Shown here: positions 27,440 to 35,844 of the stretch, in pieces
Numbering within the stretch: position 1 is the stretch's first letter
How the letters are laid out: every line of letters begins with the position of its first letter
Assembly (NCBI GenBank): GCA_037200985.1
Contig: JBBCGJ010000001.1
Span: forward strand, 248,001 to 312,000
Length of the DNA stretch: 64,000 nt
Direction of reading: 5' to 3'
From: Rhizomicrobium sp.
GTDB taxonomy: Bacteria; Pseudomonadota; Alphaproteobacteria; Micropepsales; Micropepsaceae
Translations under genes and position numbers: made by a program
Notes under the pieces: model-generated
Told to the model about the DNA's origin: nothing
What the model saw: the letters and a program-made list of their open reading frames with translations, nothing else
The model's database searches: none

Positions 27440-28794
27440 ACCCCGAATTCGAACGCAATGTCTGGCTCGAACTGACGCCTCGCCGCGTCCTTCTGATGAT
27501 CGGATTGCTGGCATTGATCTTCTTCGCCGCGGCGCTGGTCGGGGACAACTGGACGCCGTCGGCGGCTGCATCCTGGCTCTACTATCTGATCGTGGTGGTG
27601 TGGGGCTCGCGCAGCGCCGCGCTGAGCGTGGTCGGCGAGATCCGCGACCGCACCTGGGACGGCCAGCGCCTCTCCTCCCTCGGCGCCGGGACGATGACCT
27701 GGGGCAAGCTGTTCGGATCGACGATCTACAACTGGCTCGGCGGCGCGATTTGCCTTGCGCTCATCCTCGTCAATGTTGTGACGCATCTGGGCCTCGTGAC
27801 GGCCGTTCTGGAGCTCGCCTACTATCTGGGCATCGGCATCATCGCCCAGGCGGCGGCGCTTCTCGCGAGCTTGGTGGCGGTCGGCCGCGGCCAGAGCCAT
27901 TCCCGCTTCGAGATCTTCGTCTACCAGATGGTCGGCCTCATCGCCGCGGCAGCAGTCTATTGGGTGTGGAGCGCGGCCGATCCTGTCGCCGCCTTGCTGA
28001 CGCACAAGTCGGCGGTCGACTTCATCCTGTGGTGGGGCACCGGCCTCGATGCACGGGCTTTTCTGCTTGTCTCCGTCGCGATCTTCGCCGGCTGGACGCT
28101 AATCGGCTGCTACCGCGAGATGCGGCTCGAGCTCAAGATGCGCAACGGGCCCTTGGTGTGGCTGGCCTTCCTTCTGTTCATGGGCATCTATGTCGCCGGC
28201 TTCGACGCCTGGCTGTCGGCAGACATGGCGAACTGGGACGCGGTGGCGCTCCGGCTTCTGCTCGCCGCCTCGACCTTCGCCGTCCTGACCTATGTGATGG
28301 TGCTGCTGGAGCCCAAGGATCGCGTGCACTATCGCTGGATGGCGGCCCAGTTCGCGCAAGGCCATGTCGCCAACGCGCTGTCGGGCCTTCAGGCCTGGAT
28401 GATGAGCTATGGCACGGGCGTCCTCATCGCGATCGGACTTTCGCTCTGGCTGCTGCGCGATCCTCTGACCGCGGCCTTCGGCCAACCGCTCGTAGTCGCG
28501 ACCGCTGGCTTCGTGACCCGCGATGTCGCCCTGTTCGTGCTGATGCAGACGCTGCCCGGCAAGCGCCGGGGCGATTTCGGGGCGCTCGCGATTCTGTTCG
28601 CGCTCTATGTGCTGACACCGGCGATCCTGACGGGTCTGCACGCGAACGCGCTGCTGTTCCTGTTCTATCCGCAGATCCAATCGCCGAACTGGATCGGCGC
28701 GGCTGCGGCCTGGATCGAAGGCTTGGTTGTTGCGGGCCTCGCCGTGGGGCGGCTGGCACTCCCCGAGCGGGAAGCAAAGCCCCTCCTCGCCTAG
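27436..28794 (+). CDS. ABC-2 type transporter permease
   Basis: The product is a 452-aa inner-membrane protein with about ten to twelve hydrophobic segments. The first large loop contains a segment typical of ABC-2 exporters (EIRDRTWDGQRLSS, then WGKLFGSTIYNW). It pairs with the ATPase encoded just before it, with overlapping start and stop codons. No periplasmic binding protein is encoded nearby, so an exporter is likely. Whether it works for the polysaccharide locus or an unrelated compound is not decided by the sequence. Its stop overlaps tail to tail with the DUF6285 gene. Confidence 0.8.
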   Translation: MNPEFERNVWLELTPRRVLLMIGLLALIFFAAALVGDNWTPSAAASWLYYLIVVVWGSRSAALSVVGEIRDRTWDGQRLSSLGAGTMTWGKLFGSTIYNWLGGAICLALILVNVVTHLGLVTAVLELAYYLGIGIIAQAAALLASLVAVGRGQSHSRFEIFVYQMVGLIAAAAVYWVWSAADPVAALLTHKSAVDFILWWGTGLDARAFLLVSVAIFAGWTLIGCYREMRLELKMRNGPLVWLAFLLFMGIYVAGFDAWLSADMANWDAVALRLLLAASTFAVLTYVMVLLEPKDRVHYRWMAAQFAQGHVANALSGLQAWMMSYGTGVLIAIGLSLWLLRDPLTAAFGQPLVVATAGFVTRDVALFVLMQTLPGKRRGDFGALAILFALYVLTPAILTGLHANALLFLFYPQIQSPNWIGAAAAWIEGLVVAGLAVGRLALPEREAKPLLA

Positions 28795-29162
28795 TCGGCC
28801 AGAAAGCGCTTCAGCCCGCCATAATTCGGCTGGTCGATCACCACCTTATCGCGGGTCGTCAGGGCGAGATGCTCGGCGAGGCCGGGCGTCTCGAGCCCGA
28901 CGCGTCCGTCGCGGATTTTCTTGCACAATTCGCGGTTCAGCGCGTCCAGCGCGCCGTCATGGCCAAGAAGAGACGCCAGTCGCGCGCGCTCCGCCTCGCC
29001 CGACACAGTGCCGTGCTCCAGCTCGCGCGCCACGATGCCCAGCGCATTTGCCGCCACCCGCGCATGGAAGGCGGTGTGGCCCTTGAGTTCGGGCATGGCG
29101 CGCTGCTCGATGAAATCGCGCACCGCGCTGACGAGTTCGAGCATCGAAGGCTGGTCCATCAT
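28791..29162 (-). CDS. DUF6285-type small protein paired with a phosphotransferase
   Basis: The product is a 123-aa soluble helical protein with LVSAVRDFIEQRAMPELKG near the N-terminus, a HARVAANALGIVARELE helix and a DQPNYGGLKRF tail near the C-terminus. These features and the position right after an APH-family gene match the small DUF6285 proteins that accompany acyl-CoA-linked phosphotransferases. The function is unknown. It lies 3 bp downstream of the phosphotransferase gene on the same strand, so they are surely co-transcribed. Confidence 0.7.
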   Translation of the reverse strand: MMDQPSMLELVSAVRDFIEQRAMPELKGHTAFHARVAANALGIVARELEHGTVSGEAERARLASLLGHDGALDALNRELCKKIRDGRVGLETPGLAEHLALTTRDKVVIDQPNYGGLKRFLAD

Positions 29163-29165
29163 GGC

Positions 29166-30167
29166 TCAGATCTTTCCGCGGATAATGAGGTTCACCAGAT
29201 CGATTTCGTTCTCCGACGCACGCCGGCCGATCGCGGCGCGCTCGACCGAACGGTCGCGCACAAAGCCCTGATACATGCTCATGCACATCACGCCCCATTT
29301 GAGCGAGCCGTAGACGATCCAGGTACGGGCTTCTTCTTCCGTCACATGACCGCCGCCCGCGGCTTCATAGCCGGCGAGCAGATCGGCGAGGTCGCCGAAA
29401 CCGCCGACAACCTTTTCCTGTATGCCGAAGCGCCAGGAATTGGTGCAGATCCAGCCGATGTCCTCCAGCGGATCGCCGATATGGACGAGTTCCCAGTCGA
29501 GCGCGGCCTCCACGCCCTTGGGCGAGATCAGGAGATTGCCGTGTCGGAAATCGCCATGGACCAGCGTCTGGCGGCGTGCGCCCGACATCCGCGGCTCCAG
29601 CCATTTAAACGCCATCTCGAACACCGGATGGGGATAGTCGTAGACATCGTAGGTGTCGCGGTAGCGGCGCAGCTGCGTGGGGCCATCCGTCACGGGAAGT
29701 ACTTGGCGCAGCGCCGCCGTGAGTTCGACGGCGTGGATACGCGCGAGCGTTTCGCCGCATTGCCGCGCGAGGTCGGGGCGGACGGCATCGAATTCCTTGT
29801 CGCGCAGAATCTTGCGGGCGATCGTCTCGCCGGGCAGCCGGTCCATTACATAGCCTTCGCCGATGCCGTCGGACTCCTTGAGCACATAGCGCACACGCGG
29901 CGCGGCGACACCCGCCGCCCGGGAAGCTTCGATGGCAATGGCCTCGGTCTCGAGGGGTACGGACGTCGACGTCTCGCCCGCCGCGCGCGGTGCGCCACCC
30001 GGCGTCCGGCGCAAGATCAGTGGAACTATCCCGGCGCCGCATTCGGCATCCAGCGACCAGGTTTCCTGGCTTGCCCCTCCGGAGAGTCGCGTCAAGCCGG
30101 TCAGCCCGACAAAACCCGGAAGAACCGGGCGCAACGCTGCTTCCAATGCAGATGTAATATTGTTCAT
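29166..30167 (-). CDS. Phosphotransferase (APH/FAD10-like) family protein
   Basis: The product is a 333-aa kinase-fold protein. The catalytic loop LVHGDFRHGNLLI (about residues 200-212) and the metal-binding DWE of ALDWELVHIGDP are intact. A GGASQETWSLD nucleotide-loop segment is at about residues 29-39. Homologues are fused or adjacent to acyl-CoA dehydrogenases (ACAD10-like) and are proposed to phosphorylate hydroxyacyl compounds. The start at 30167 is chosen because the preceding in-frame sequence lacks family character. It is divergent from the outer-membrane barrel gene. Confidence 0.85.
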   Translation of the reverse strand: MNNITSALEAALRPVLPGFVGLTGLTRLSGGASQETWSLDAECGAGIVPLILRRTPGGAPRAAGETSTSVPLETEAIAIEASRAAGVAAPRVRYVLKESDGIGEGYVMDRLPGETIARKILRDKEFDAVRPDLARQCGETLARIHAVELTAALRQVLPVTDGPTQLRRYRDTYDVYDYPHPVFEMAFKWLEPRMSGARRQTLVHGDFRHGNLLISPKGVEAALDWELVHIGDPLEDIGWICTNSWRFGIQEKVVGGFGDLADLLAGYEAAGGGHVTEEEARTWIVYGSLKWGVMCMSMYQGFVRDRSVERAAIGRRASENEIDLVNLIIRGKI

Positions 30168-30301
30168 GGAGCGAATCCTACATCGTGTCGCCGCGTAACC
30201 CGCAATGGGTATCCGCGATTCATCGCACCGGCAATTCCGCGTTACTTCCCCTGCGTCATTGGATAGACTGCCGCTCGTCGAGGGGTCGACAGGGTATTCT
30301 T

Positions 30302-30925
30302 TTGAACAATATTTCTGCGTATGGCGTAGCGTCCGCGCGCCGTACAATCTTTTGTTTGCTGGTGATGCTCCCGATCGCCGCTGCCGATGGCGCGCGAGCG
30401 GACACCTTTGGCCGGCCATGGTCGGTCACGGTCTATGTCGGCCCGGCGACGACGAAATTCTTTGGTGCGGTATTCACCTCCGGCCGGATGCAGCCCAACG
30501 CCGTCATGGTGGGCTTGGCCGGCGATACGAGGCTGCTCTATCTCGGCCAAGGCGTCTCGCTGGGCGTCGAGGCGGAGATTACGCAATATGGCTTCGGCCA
30601 TGCGAACACGACCTTTTCTCTCGGCTTGGGCTTTCAGGCCAACGCGCCATTCGGTCTCGAGCACACGCGCTTCTCGGTCTATGATGGTCCATCCTACGCG
30701 CTCGATCCGCCCTATACGTCGATCGGCTATCGCAGCGTCGTCTACAATTCCTGGCGCAAGAAGTTCGAGAATTACGTGACCCTCGAATACGCCGTCGCCC
30801 TGTCCAGCCGGTCCAACTGGGACGGCGTGATCCGCCTGTTCCACCGCTCCGGGGCCTGGGGCCTCTACACCGAAAGCGATGACGACGGACTGTCCTTCGG
30901 CCTGGGATTGAAATACGAGTTCTAG
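30302..30925 (+). CDS. PagL-like outer-membrane lipid A deacylase/beta-barrel
   Basis: The product is a 207-aa exported protein. TTG at 30302 is the likely start: AGGG lies 7 nt upstream and it gives a compact signal peptide (cleavage after ARA). The mature part is about eight amphipathic strands and ends in GLGLKYEF, a classic C-terminal barrel strand with terminal Phe. Near the end, FHRSGAWGLY followed by TESDD resembles the His-x-Ser plus downstream Glu arrangement of PagL 3-O-deacylases. That would mean lipid A remodelling, but the match is short; a plain outer-membrane barrel is the alternative. Confidence 0.6.
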   Translation: MNNISAYGVASARRTIFCLLVMLPIAAADGARADTFGRPWSVTVYVGPATTKFFGAVFTSGRMQPNAVMVGLAGDTRLLYLGQGVSLGVEAEITQYGFGHANTTFSLGLGFQANAPFGLEHTRFSVYDGPSYALDPPYTSIGYRSVVYNSWRKKFENYVTLEYAVALSSRSNWDGVIRLFHRSGAWGLYTESDDDGLSFGLGLKYEF

Positions 30926-31072
30926 GCACGGCGCAGACCGCGTCACCGATCCGGGCGCGGGGCAATCCTTTCGCCGGCAGATCGGTTTCTGCCGTGGGAG
31001 CCAGAAGTTGACAGCAGGGCGCTAGGTTCGCCCAATTCAGGGAACCTGTGTTGTCGTCGGAGCGAGCGTCTG

Positions 31073-32122
31073 GTGCTGGGATATCCTATCGGGTTGAAGC
31101 TGATGGCCGCTATTGCGCTTTGCGCCGTGGCCCTGTCGCCCGCGGGCGCCGCGCCGCCGCCCGATGCCGTGTCGGCCGCTCTGCATGCGGGCAATGCGTC
31201 CGACGCGTTCGCACTGGCAACCAAGGCGCTGGACGACAAAACGCTGTCGCCGCGCGCCCGGGCCCGCGTTCTCATCGAACGCGGCCTCGCGCGCGAGATG
31301 CTGGGGGAAAGGGACGAGGCGCTGCTGGATTTCACCGAGGCTCTCGGCAGCCACGCCCTGCCGCCGTCGGAGATTGCGCTTGGCCTTTACGATCGCGGCG
31401 TCACGCTCGACGAGTTGTCGCGGACAGAGGATGCGATCGGGGACTACTCCGCGGCGATCAGGATCGAGCCGAACTTCCCTGCCGCCCTGAACAACCGGGC
31501 CAACGGGTTTCGCAGACTTGGGAAGCTCGAAGAGGCGCGCCGGGACTACGAGGCCTCCATCGCGGCCGGCAATCCCAATCGCGAATATCCCGATTTCGGG
31601 CTTGGCCAGGTCGCGGAGGCCTCCGGAGACATCAGGGCCGCGCGCAGCTATTACCGGGCGTCGCTCGCCGCCAATCCGAATTTCGGACCCGCCAAGGATC
31701 GGATGGCGGCGCTCGGCGCGGAGCCCGATGCCGGCGACGCGCCGATCGTGCTTCGTCCGCCGACGCAGGGCATCATTCACCTGAGGCCGCCAAGAGCCGG
31801 GCATCGCTCCGCGCCCGCTGCGCCGGACGCCCAGGCGCTTCCGCTGCGGTCGGCGCTGACCGAGGGCGCGCCGGGCGGAGCGGCGGGGATCGTCCAACTC
31901 GGCGCCTGGCGCAGCCAAGGCGAAGCCGCGATCGCTTGGAGTAGAATAGGGCGCGTCGCGGGTTCCGACCTGGCCGGGCTGACGCCGCAAGTGATCGCAG
32001 CCGATCTGCCGGGACGGGGTCGCTACTACCGGCTCCGGGCCGACTCCGGCGCCAAGGGTGCCGCCGCCCTTTGCGGTGCGTTGCGGGCGAAAGGACTTGC
32101 CTGCATCGTCGTCCGGGATTGA
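31073..32122 (+). CDS. TPR-repeat protein with C-terminal SPOR-like domain
   Basis: The product is a 349-aa exported protein (GTG start; ATG 31103 is an alternative and keeps the signal peptide). After the signal (AGA|APP) come about four tetratricopeptide repeats (residues 35-210, for example ALGLYDRGVTLDELSRTEDAI and AALNNRANGFRRLGKLEEA). A Pro/Ala-rich linker follows. A C-terminal segment starts with IVQLGAWRSQGEA and ends in GLACIVVRD, matching the beta-alpha-beta-beta pattern of SPOR peptidoglycan-binding domains. It likely acts in the periplasm near septal peptidoglycan. Confidence 0.78.
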   Translation: MLGYPIGLKLMAAIALCAVALSPAGAAPPPDAVSAALHAGNASDAFALATKALDDKTLSPRARARVLIERGLAREMLGERDEALLDFTEALGSHALPPSEIALGLYDRGVTLDELSRTEDAIGDYSAAIRIEPNFPAALNNRANGFRRLGKLEEARRDYEASIAAGNPNREYPDFGLGQVAEASGDIRAARSYYRASLAANPNFGPAKDRMAALGAEPDAGDAPIVLRPPTQGIIHLRPPRAGHRSAPAAPDAQALPLRSALTEGAPGGAAGIVQLGAWRSQGEAAIAWSRIGRVAGSDLAGLTPQVIAADLPGRGRYYRLRADSGAKGAAALCGALRAKGLACIVVRD

Positions 32123-32212
32123 CCACGGCTCGCGGCGCAAGGCTGGCGCGGCCGTTGTCGGCAGCGCGGTTCGGGTGCATCGTTGTCCAAAGCCGATCTG
32201 AGGGGAGCGAAG

Positions 32213-33403
32213 ATGCCCTATGTCACGGGCCGCATTGTCCACGATGCGGATTCCCATCTGATGGAATTGCCCGACAGCCTCGACGCCTATTTCGACCCGA
32301 AATTCCGTCCCGCCTACGATGCGCTTCCAAAGCTCAAGAACAATCCGCGCGATGCGGGCTGGGTGCGCAAGGCGCGCGCGTTGCACGAAGACGCGCAATT
32401 CCGCTCCGGCGCTGACGACCAGGTGCTCCTGCGCAAGAACTACGAGGCGCATGGATCGTTCCGCCGCGAGGACCGGCCGCGCACCGTCGACAATCTCGGC
32501 TTCGCGAGCCAGCTCGTCTTCACGACCTGGTGCCTGGGCAATTTCGGACTGGACGAGAGCGGCCCGGCGGATCTCGCCTATGCCGCGGCGCAGGCCCACA
32601 ACCGCATGATGGTCGATTTCTGCTCGGTCGATCGGCGGCTGCTGGGCACCGGATATGTCCCGCTGGTCGACTTCGAGATGGCGAAGCGGGCGGCGCGTGA
32701 GGCGATCGATCTGGGATGCAAAGCACTGCTCATCGCGTCCAAGCCGCCCAAGGGCCATGCGCCGAGCCACATCGCGCATGATCCCGTCTGGGCCATGGCG
32801 CAGGAGGCGGGTTTGCCGATCCTATTTCACGTCGGCGGCGAGCGGAAGCTCGACGCCGATTATTTCGAAAACGGCCTGCCGCGCGTGAAGGACTTCCACG
32901 GCGGCGAGGAGAATTTCACCTCGGTCAGCTACATACCCATCCCGCACTCCGTCGAGCTCACGCTGGCGGCGATGATCTTCGATGGCGTTCTCGACCGGTT
33001 CCCGAGGCTCAAATTCGGCGCCATCGAGCTTGGAGCGTCCTGGGTGCCGGGGTGGATGCGCAATATGGATTCGGCCGCCAAGGCTTTCGCCAAGAACGAG
33101 GAGCGCCTTCAGAAGCTCTCCATGGCGCCGAGCGACTTCGTGAAGCGCCAGGTGCGCGTGACGCCTTACCCGCATGAGGACACCGGCTGGATCATCCGCA
33201 ACAGCGGCGACGGGATATGCCTGTTCTCGTCCGACTTCCCCCATGTGGAAGGCGGGCGCAATCCGCTGAAGCGGTTCGGCGAGTCGCTCGTCGGCTGCAC
33301 ACAGGAACAGATCGATCGCTTCTATTGCGACAACTTCATCGACCTGATGGGCGAAGGGTTGGCCGCGGATTTGCGGCGCCCGGCGCATCTGGCGGCCGCC
33401 TAG
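32213..33403 (+). CDS. Amidohydrolase (ACMSD-like) family protein
   Basis: The product is a 396-aa TIM-barrel metal hydrolase. The N-terminal metal motif appears as HDADSHLMELP (a D-x-H type). A barrel His follows in ILFHVGGE (about residue 206), and the C-terminal catalytic Asp in LFSSDFPHVEGG (about residues 337-348). This layout matches the amidohydrolase-2/ACMSD branch, whose members are decarboxylases or hydrolases. A strong ribosome site (AGGGGAG) ends 5 nt before the ATG at 32213, so the TTG at 32183 is less likely. Its stop overlaps tail to tail with recG. Confidence 0.85.
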   Translation: MPYVTGRIVHDADSHLMELPDSLDAYFDPKFRPAYDALPKLKNNPRDAGWVRKARALHEDAQFRSGADDQVLLRKNYEAHGSFRREDRPRTVDNLGFASQLVFTTWCLGNFGLDESGPADLAYAAAQAHNRMMVDFCSVDRRLLGTGYVPLVDFEMAKRAAREAIDLGCKALLIASKPPKGHAPSHIAHDPVWAMAQEAGLPILFHVGGERKLDADYFENGLPRVKDFHGGEENFTSVSYIPIPHSVELTLAAMIFDGVLDRFPRLKFGAIELGASWVPGWMRNMDSAAKAFAKNEERLQKLSMAPSDFVKRQVRVTPYPHEDTGWIIRNSGDGICLFSSDFPHVEGGRNPLKRFGESLVGCTQEQIDRFYCDNFIDLMGEGLAADLRRPAHLAAA

Positions 33404-35484
33404 CCGGCGCGCAGATAGCGTACCGCCTCGTCGCGGCCGAACAGATAGAGCAGGGTGCGCAGGCGCTGGCCGCGCTCGCCTTGCAGATCGGGATCGCGCA
33501 CCAGGACGAGCTGGGCATCGTCGCGCGCCGTCGCCAAGAGATCGGCATGGACGGCGAGATCGGCCAGGCGAAACTCCGGCATGCCGCTCTGGCGCGTTCC
33601 GAGCAGTTCGCCGGCGCCCCGCAGGCGAAGATCTTCCTCTGCGATGACGAAGCCGTCGTCTGTGTCGCGCATCGTCTTCAGCCGCGCCTTGGCGGCCTCG
33701 CCGAGCGGGCCGTGATAGATCAGCAGGCAACTCGACCGGCCCGAGCCGCGCCCGACGCGCCCGCGCAATTGGTGAAGCTGGGCGAGGCCGAAACGCTCGG
33801 CATGTTCCACCACCATGATGGTCGCCTCCGGCACGTCGACCCCAACCTCGATGACAGTGGTGGCGACGAGAATGGAGAGCCCGCCCGCCTTGAACCTCGC
33901 CATCTCGGCGTCGCGCTCGGCGCCTTTCATGCGGCCATGCACCAGGCCGACCGAGGGACCGAGCACGCGTTTGAGCATGCCGGCACGTTCTTCGGCGGCG
34001 GCGAGGTCGATCTTCTCGGACTCCTCGACCAGCGGGCAGACCCAATAGGCGCGGGCGCCGTTGGCGGTGGCCTTGCGCAGATGCTCGACGACTTCGTCGA
34101 GGCGCTCGTCGGAGATCGTCCGGGTCTCGACCGGCTTGCGGCCCGGCGGGCGACCGGTCAGGCGCGAGACGTCCATGTCGCCATAGGCCGTCAGCGCCAG
34201 GGTGCGCGGGATCGGCGTCGCGGTCATCACCAGCACGTCGGCGGGGCGGCCGCCCTTGCCCTGGAGCGCCATGCGCTGGTGCACGCCGAAACGGTGCTGC
34301 TCATCGATCACGGCGAGGCCAAGATCGGCGAAGGCGACGTCCTCTGAGAACAGCGCATGCGTGCCGACCAGGATGTCGATCCCGCCGGCGGCGAGCGCCG
34401 CCAGCGTCGTGTCGCGCCCGGAGCGTTCGCGGCCGGTCAACAGCGCCATGCGGACACCCGTCGCCGTCGCGAGCGGTGCAAGCGAAGCCATGTGCTGGCG
34501 CGAGAGGATCTCGGTCGGTGCCATCAGCGCCCCCTGGGCGCCTGCTTCCACCGCGTTCAGCAGCGCCAGGAAGGCGACGATGGTCTTGCCGGCGCCGACA
34601 TCGCCCTGGAGCAGGCGCAGCATGCGACTGGGCGCCGCGATGTCGGCTTCGATCTCGGCGAGCGCGGCCAGTTGCGGCTCGGTCAGCGCGAAGGGCAGGG
34701 CGGCGATGGCTTTGGCCTTCAGCCGTCCGTCACCTTGCAGGGCGCGGCCCTTCTTGGTCTGGCGCATCTGGCGGCGGATCAGCAGCAGGGCAAGCTGGTT
34801 CGCCAGCAGCTCGTCATAGGCCAGGCGCATCCGGGCCGGCGTTTCGAGACCGAGATCGGCCTCGCTTGCGGGTGCGTGCGCGGCGAGCAGGCTTTCGTGG
34901 AACGGCTTCCAGCCGTGGGCTTTCAGGAAAGCCGGATCGTCCCATTCGGGAAGGTCCGGCACCTTGTCGAGCGCGCCGCGGATCGCCTTGGCGAGCGGCT
35001 TGTTGGTGAGCCCGTCGGTGAGCGCATAGACCGGCTCGTGCCGCGGCAGGCTTGCCTCATCTTCCGGTGCCACGATGTGATCGGGATGGTTGATCTGCAA
35101 GGTGTCGCGAAAGCGCTCGATCTTGCCGCTTACGATGCGCCGCGCCCCGACCGGGAGCATGCGGAGCAGGTAGTCGGCCTGGCCGTGGAAGAAGGCGAGT
35201 TCCAGCATCGATGTCTCGTCGGAACAGGTCACACGATAGGGCTGGCGCCGGTTCGGCGGCGGATGGTGGCTGAGCACGTTCACCGATACCGTCGCGATCC
35301 GCCCGATCTCGGCGCGGGCGAGCTTGGGGCGGTAGGAGCGGTCGATGAGCCCCACCGGCAGATCGAAGGCGAGATCGACCAGCCGCGGCCCCACCAGCTT
35401 CGAGATGAGCTTCTCCAGCTTGGGCCCGACGCCGGACAGCGTGCGGATTTCGGCGAAAAGCGGGAACAGAATCGCAGGGCGCAT
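33400..35484 (-). CDS. recG: ATP-dependent DNA helicase RecG
   Basis: The product is a 694-aa helicase that regresses stalled replication forks and branch-migrates Holliday junctions. It has an N-terminal wedge/OB domain (residues 40-140), Walker A GDVGAGKT at about 294-301 and a DEQH box at about 395-398. TATPIPRTLALT and a helicase C-terminal domain with QLRGRVGRG follow, then the RecG-specific tail. The start at 35484 is set by the family N-terminus (MRPAILFPLF). It is divergent from sdhE-mfd with 63 bp between starts, an arrangement common in alphaproteobacteria. Confidence 0.95.
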   Translation of the reverse strand: MRPAILFPLFAEIRTLSGVGPKLEKLISKLVGPRLVDLAFDLPVGLIDRSYRPKLARAEIGRIATVSVNVLSHHPPPNRRQPYRVTCSDETSMLELAFFHGQADYLLRMLPVGARRIVSGKIERFRDTLQINHPDHIVAPEDEASLPRHEPVYALTDGLTNKPLAKAIRGALDKVPDLPEWDDPAFLKAHGWKPFHESLLAAHAPASEADLGLETPARMRLAYDELLANQLALLLIRRQMRQTKKGRALQGDGRLKAKAIAALPFALTEPQLAALAEIEADIAAPSRMLRLLQGDVGAGKTIVAFLALLNAVEAGAQGALMAPTEILSRQHMASLAPLATATGVRMALLTGRERSGRDTTLAALAAGGIDILVGTHALFSEDVAFADLGLAVIDEQHRFGVHQRMALQGKGGRPADVLVMTATPIPRTLALTAYGDMDVSRLTGRPPGRKPVETRTISDERLDEVVEHLRKATANGARAYWVCPLVEESEKIDLAAAEERAGMLKRVLGPSVGLVHGRMKGAERDAEMARFKAGGLSILVATTVIEVGVDVPEATIMVVEHAERFGLAQLHQLRGRVGRGSGRSSCLLIYHGPLGEAAKARLKTMRDTDDGFVIAEEDLRLRGAGELLGTRQSGMPEFRLADLAVHADLLATARDDAQLVLVRDPDLQGERGQRLRTLLYLFGRDEAVRYLRAG

Positions 35485-35547
35485 GGCACGGAAACAATAT
35501 GGTCGCGGCCGGTTGTTCTCAACGGAAGCCATGCTATATCGCACCCC

Positions 35548-35844
35548 ATGACGAGCGATGAAAACGGTGGGTCTTTCGGGGCCCGCCGCAAACGGCTTTT
35601 GTTCCGGGCCCAGCGGCGCGGCTTCAAGGAGGTCGACCTGATCTTCGGCGCCTTCGCGGCCGAGGAGCTGGCGACGCTGGACGACGCCGAACTCGATCAG
35701 TTCGAGGCGCTGCTAAGCGCGCCGGACCAGGAGGTTTATGCCTGGCTGCGCGGCCATACTTCACCGCCCAGCGAATTCGACACGCCGCTGTTCGGCCGCC
35801 TCAAGGCGGTCTGCGGCCGCAAAGATCCGAAATGGAACGTGTAG
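35548..35844 (+). CDS. sdhE: Succinate dehydrogenase FAD assembly factor
   Basis: The product is a 98-aa protein of the SdhE family, which promotes covalent FAD attachment to the succinate dehydrogenase flavoprotein. The hallmark RGxxE-type helix appears as RAQRRGFKEVDLIFGAFA (about residues 20-37), followed by the AEELATLDDAELDQFEALL helix and a conserved YAWL. It overlaps mfd by 13 bp, so the two are translationally coupled although their roles differ; the sdhE-mfd adjacency is widespread in alphaproteobacteria. Confidence 0.9.
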   Translation: MTSDENGGSFGARRKRLLFRAQRRGFKEVDLIFGAFAAEELATLDDAELDQFEALLSAPDQEVYAWLRGHTSPPSEFDTPLFGRLKAVCGRKDPKWNV

